From Rhodothermales bacterium (GTDB taxonomy: Bacteria > Bacteroidota > Rhodothermia > Rhodothermales > UBA10348): DNA of 39,649 nt. The position numbers were made by a program, and so were the translations under genes. The notes under the pieces were generated by a model. The model saw only the letters and a list, made by a program, of their open reading frames with translations, was not told the DNA's origin and did no database searches. Position 1 is the first letter of the stretch. Each line of letters opens with the position of its first letter. This document shows, in pieces, positions 37,820 to 39,649 of the stretch. The DNA lies in contig JAFMNH010000011.1 of NCBI GenBank assembly GCA_017859335.1, forward strand, positions 1 to 39,649, given 5' to 3'.

Positions 37820-39649
37820 TTAGCGAACGATGATTTCCGTGGCGCCGCTCGCGGCGCTCTGAGCGTGGGTGAAGAGGATACGCGCGGCGCGTGTGCGGAC
37901 AGGGTCGAAGCGCAGGATATTACGCGCCATGGCCATGGGTTTGTCAGGAAAAGCCGACAATCCACGCACCGGTTGCCACGTGTCATCGATCAGGGTCTCG
38001 ACAGACAATGCCTGTGGATCGGTGACAGTTGAGTCCACACGAGCAAGATACCAGGGGCTGTTACCCCACAGGTAGATTTCGGCCTCTGAGACCATCGTCG
38101 GCTGATCGAAATCCACCTGGATCCAGTCCGTGGCGTTCGGAGAGTCCCGGGCAATCCAGCGATTGGATTGGTAGGTCGTGAGGCCGAATTGCCCATCCTG
38201 CAGGACGCTGACATCGGCGTTCTCCGGGAAAGAGGCGCTCATGCGGGGGTAGGCGTTGCCATCGATGTTGATGGCGAAGTTGGTGGGACGGGCATCGGCA
38301 AGGGCCACCGCGACTCCGGCGGGCGTCCAGACTTCCATTTCGGCCAGGCCCGTGCGGCCATCGCCGGCATGCTCGAACGTGACACGGACCCCTTCGGCAT
38401 CGGTCGGACCGACGAGCACGGTGTTGGCCCGGCGCCCGGTGGGCTGACCCGGAATCCGCGAGCGGATGTCGGCCGGTCGCCACATCCCATCCTGGAGGAG
38501 TTCTACTGCGTAGGATCTCGGCGGTATGATGCTCTCACCATCGTCCAGGAAGTAGAGGACGACGCGCTCGATGGATTGCGTCGTTCCGAACATGGCCTGG
38601 ATCCAGTCTTCCTCATTCGGCGATCCTTCGGTGGTCCACCGCGTGGTGGGCACCTCATGGTAGAAGACGCCGCCGTCCGCAGCCCAGAAGGGAGGGTGGC
38701 GGGGATCGGAGAACGATGCCGTGATTTCCGGGAAGACCGTTCCGTTGTTGACGGCCAGGTTGTGCGGGCGCTCGAAGGTCATGGAGGCGCCGGCCTCCGG
38801 GAGCTGCGCGTCGAGGGGACCAAGCGTTTCCCGGGACGCCAGGTCACGGTTGTCGATGCGTACCCGGAGGCCGGCGCCGAGACCATATTTCGACCCATCC
38901 CGGTCCCAGATGACATCCACGTCGTGCCCATGCAGGCGCACGCCCTCTGCTGCAAACCAGTCCCAATCATCCGGGATGAGCGGATTCACGACAAGCGTCC
39001 CATCAGCCATGGGACGGATGCCCAGAAGACCCGACAGGATCAGATCCGCATAGCCCGAATGGGAGTAATGCTCCGAGTGGTTGGGCATGTTGCTGCCAAA
39101 CCAGGACCCGGTGTACGGATTGGCCGACTCGGCGATATACGGACGGCCGTCCTTGAATTGGGTGCGCGTGTAGGTCCTCAGCAGCTCCACGTAGTCGTCC
39201 CTGTCCACGACCTCCTGCTCATAGTTGTTGAGCAGGTTGGCCATGGCCACGAGCGTCTGCGTCGTGGCATACGGCCAGGATTGGCCACTCCAGATGCAGC
39301 AGCGCTCGGTCAGCATGAAGAGCGTATCGGATTGGCTGACCGTCGTAGGGCCGTAGTCCGCGCTGAAGTGCGCTTCGTCCATCAGGAATTGCCACGCAAC
39401 GGAATGCTCTTCGTCCGGCAGGTTGAACTGCCAGGGCACGTACCCGATCAGCTCGCGACCGTTGCCCGACCCCGCATACGGGCCCGTCTCATAGGTCAGG
39501 CTCTTGTCTCGGATACCCGGCGCGTGATCGCCCTTGAACTGGTGGAAAAAGAACTCGCGCCCCGGATCCCACAGCTCATCAATGACCCGGGCCTTGAGCA
39601 CGCCTGCCCTTTCGAGATAATCCATCGCCTTCTCAAACTGGCCCGCAAG
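37820..39649 (-). CDS. MGH1/GH63-like glycoside hydrolase with C-terminal carbohydrate-binding-like region; 5' end beyond the window
   Basis: 'LWDPGREFFFHQFKG', 'RCCIWSGQSWPYATTQTL', 'NPYTGSWFGSNMPNHSEHYSHSGYADLILSGLLGI'; two similar F5/8-type-C-like segments at the C-terminus. Confidence 0.75.
   Translation of the reverse strand, partial: LAGQFEKAMDYLERAGVLKARVIDELWDPGREFFFHQFKGDHAPGIRDKSLTYETGPYAGSGNGRELIGYVPWQFNLPDEEHSVAWQFLMDEAHFSADYGPTTVSQSDTLFMLTERCCIWSGQSWPYATTQTLVAMANLLNNYEQEVVDRDDYVELLRTYTRTQFKDGRPYIAESANPYTGSWFGSNMPNHSEHYSHSGYADLILSGLLGIRPMADGTLVVNPLIPDDWDWFAAEGVRLHGHDVDVIWDRDGSKYGLGAGLRVRIDNRDLASRETLGPLDAQLPEAGASMTFERPHNLAVNNGTVFPEITASFSDPRHPPFWAADGGVFYHEVPTTRWTTEGSPNEEDWIQAMFGTTQSIERVVLYFLDDGESIIPPRSYAVELLQDGMWRPADIRSRIPGQPTGRRANTVLVGPTDAEGVRVTFEHAGDGRTGLAEMEVWTPAGVAVALADARPTNFAINIDGNAYPRMSASFPENADVSVLQDGQFGLTTYQSNRWIARDSPNATDWIQVDFDQPTMVSEAEIYLWGNSPWYLARVDSTVTDPQALSVETLIDDTWQPVRGLSAFPDKPMAMARNILRFDPVRTRAARILFTHAQSAASGATEIIVR

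Overview
The window is a dense, GC-rich bacterial chromosome segment. The gene families suggest the wider Bacteroidota/Rhodothermota, but this placement is an inference I could not test. It is mostly housekeeping genes: a CBS-domain protein, HflX, a BatA-like VWA membrane protein, UvrA, a glycosyltransferase/envelope cluster, an MMPL/RND transporter, MaoC, an M48 protease, RecF, MurQ, Mfd, a WYL regulator, and the minus-strand block rpmH-rnpA-yidC-mnmE-mnmG-rsmG. These are followed by a tRNA-Val(TAC), a PfkB kinase, a short NAD(P)-binding protein and an extracytoplasmic glycan-processing set (sialidase lipoprotein, GalM-like lipoprotein, and a glycoside hydrolase cut by the window end). I found no CRISPR array, transposon, prophage or clear defense system. 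The strongest non-coding signal is two perfect 16-bp parS-like centromere sites (TGTTTCACGTGAAACA), each inside a longer perfect palindrome, in the mnmG-rsmG intergenic region, with no parAB or dnaA in the window. Other points of interest are an hflX gene whose conserved N-terminus has no ATG/GTG/TTG start, a 24-bp in-frame tandem duplication in the MnmE G domain, and a translationally coupled pair of membrane proteins of unknown function among the envelope genes.
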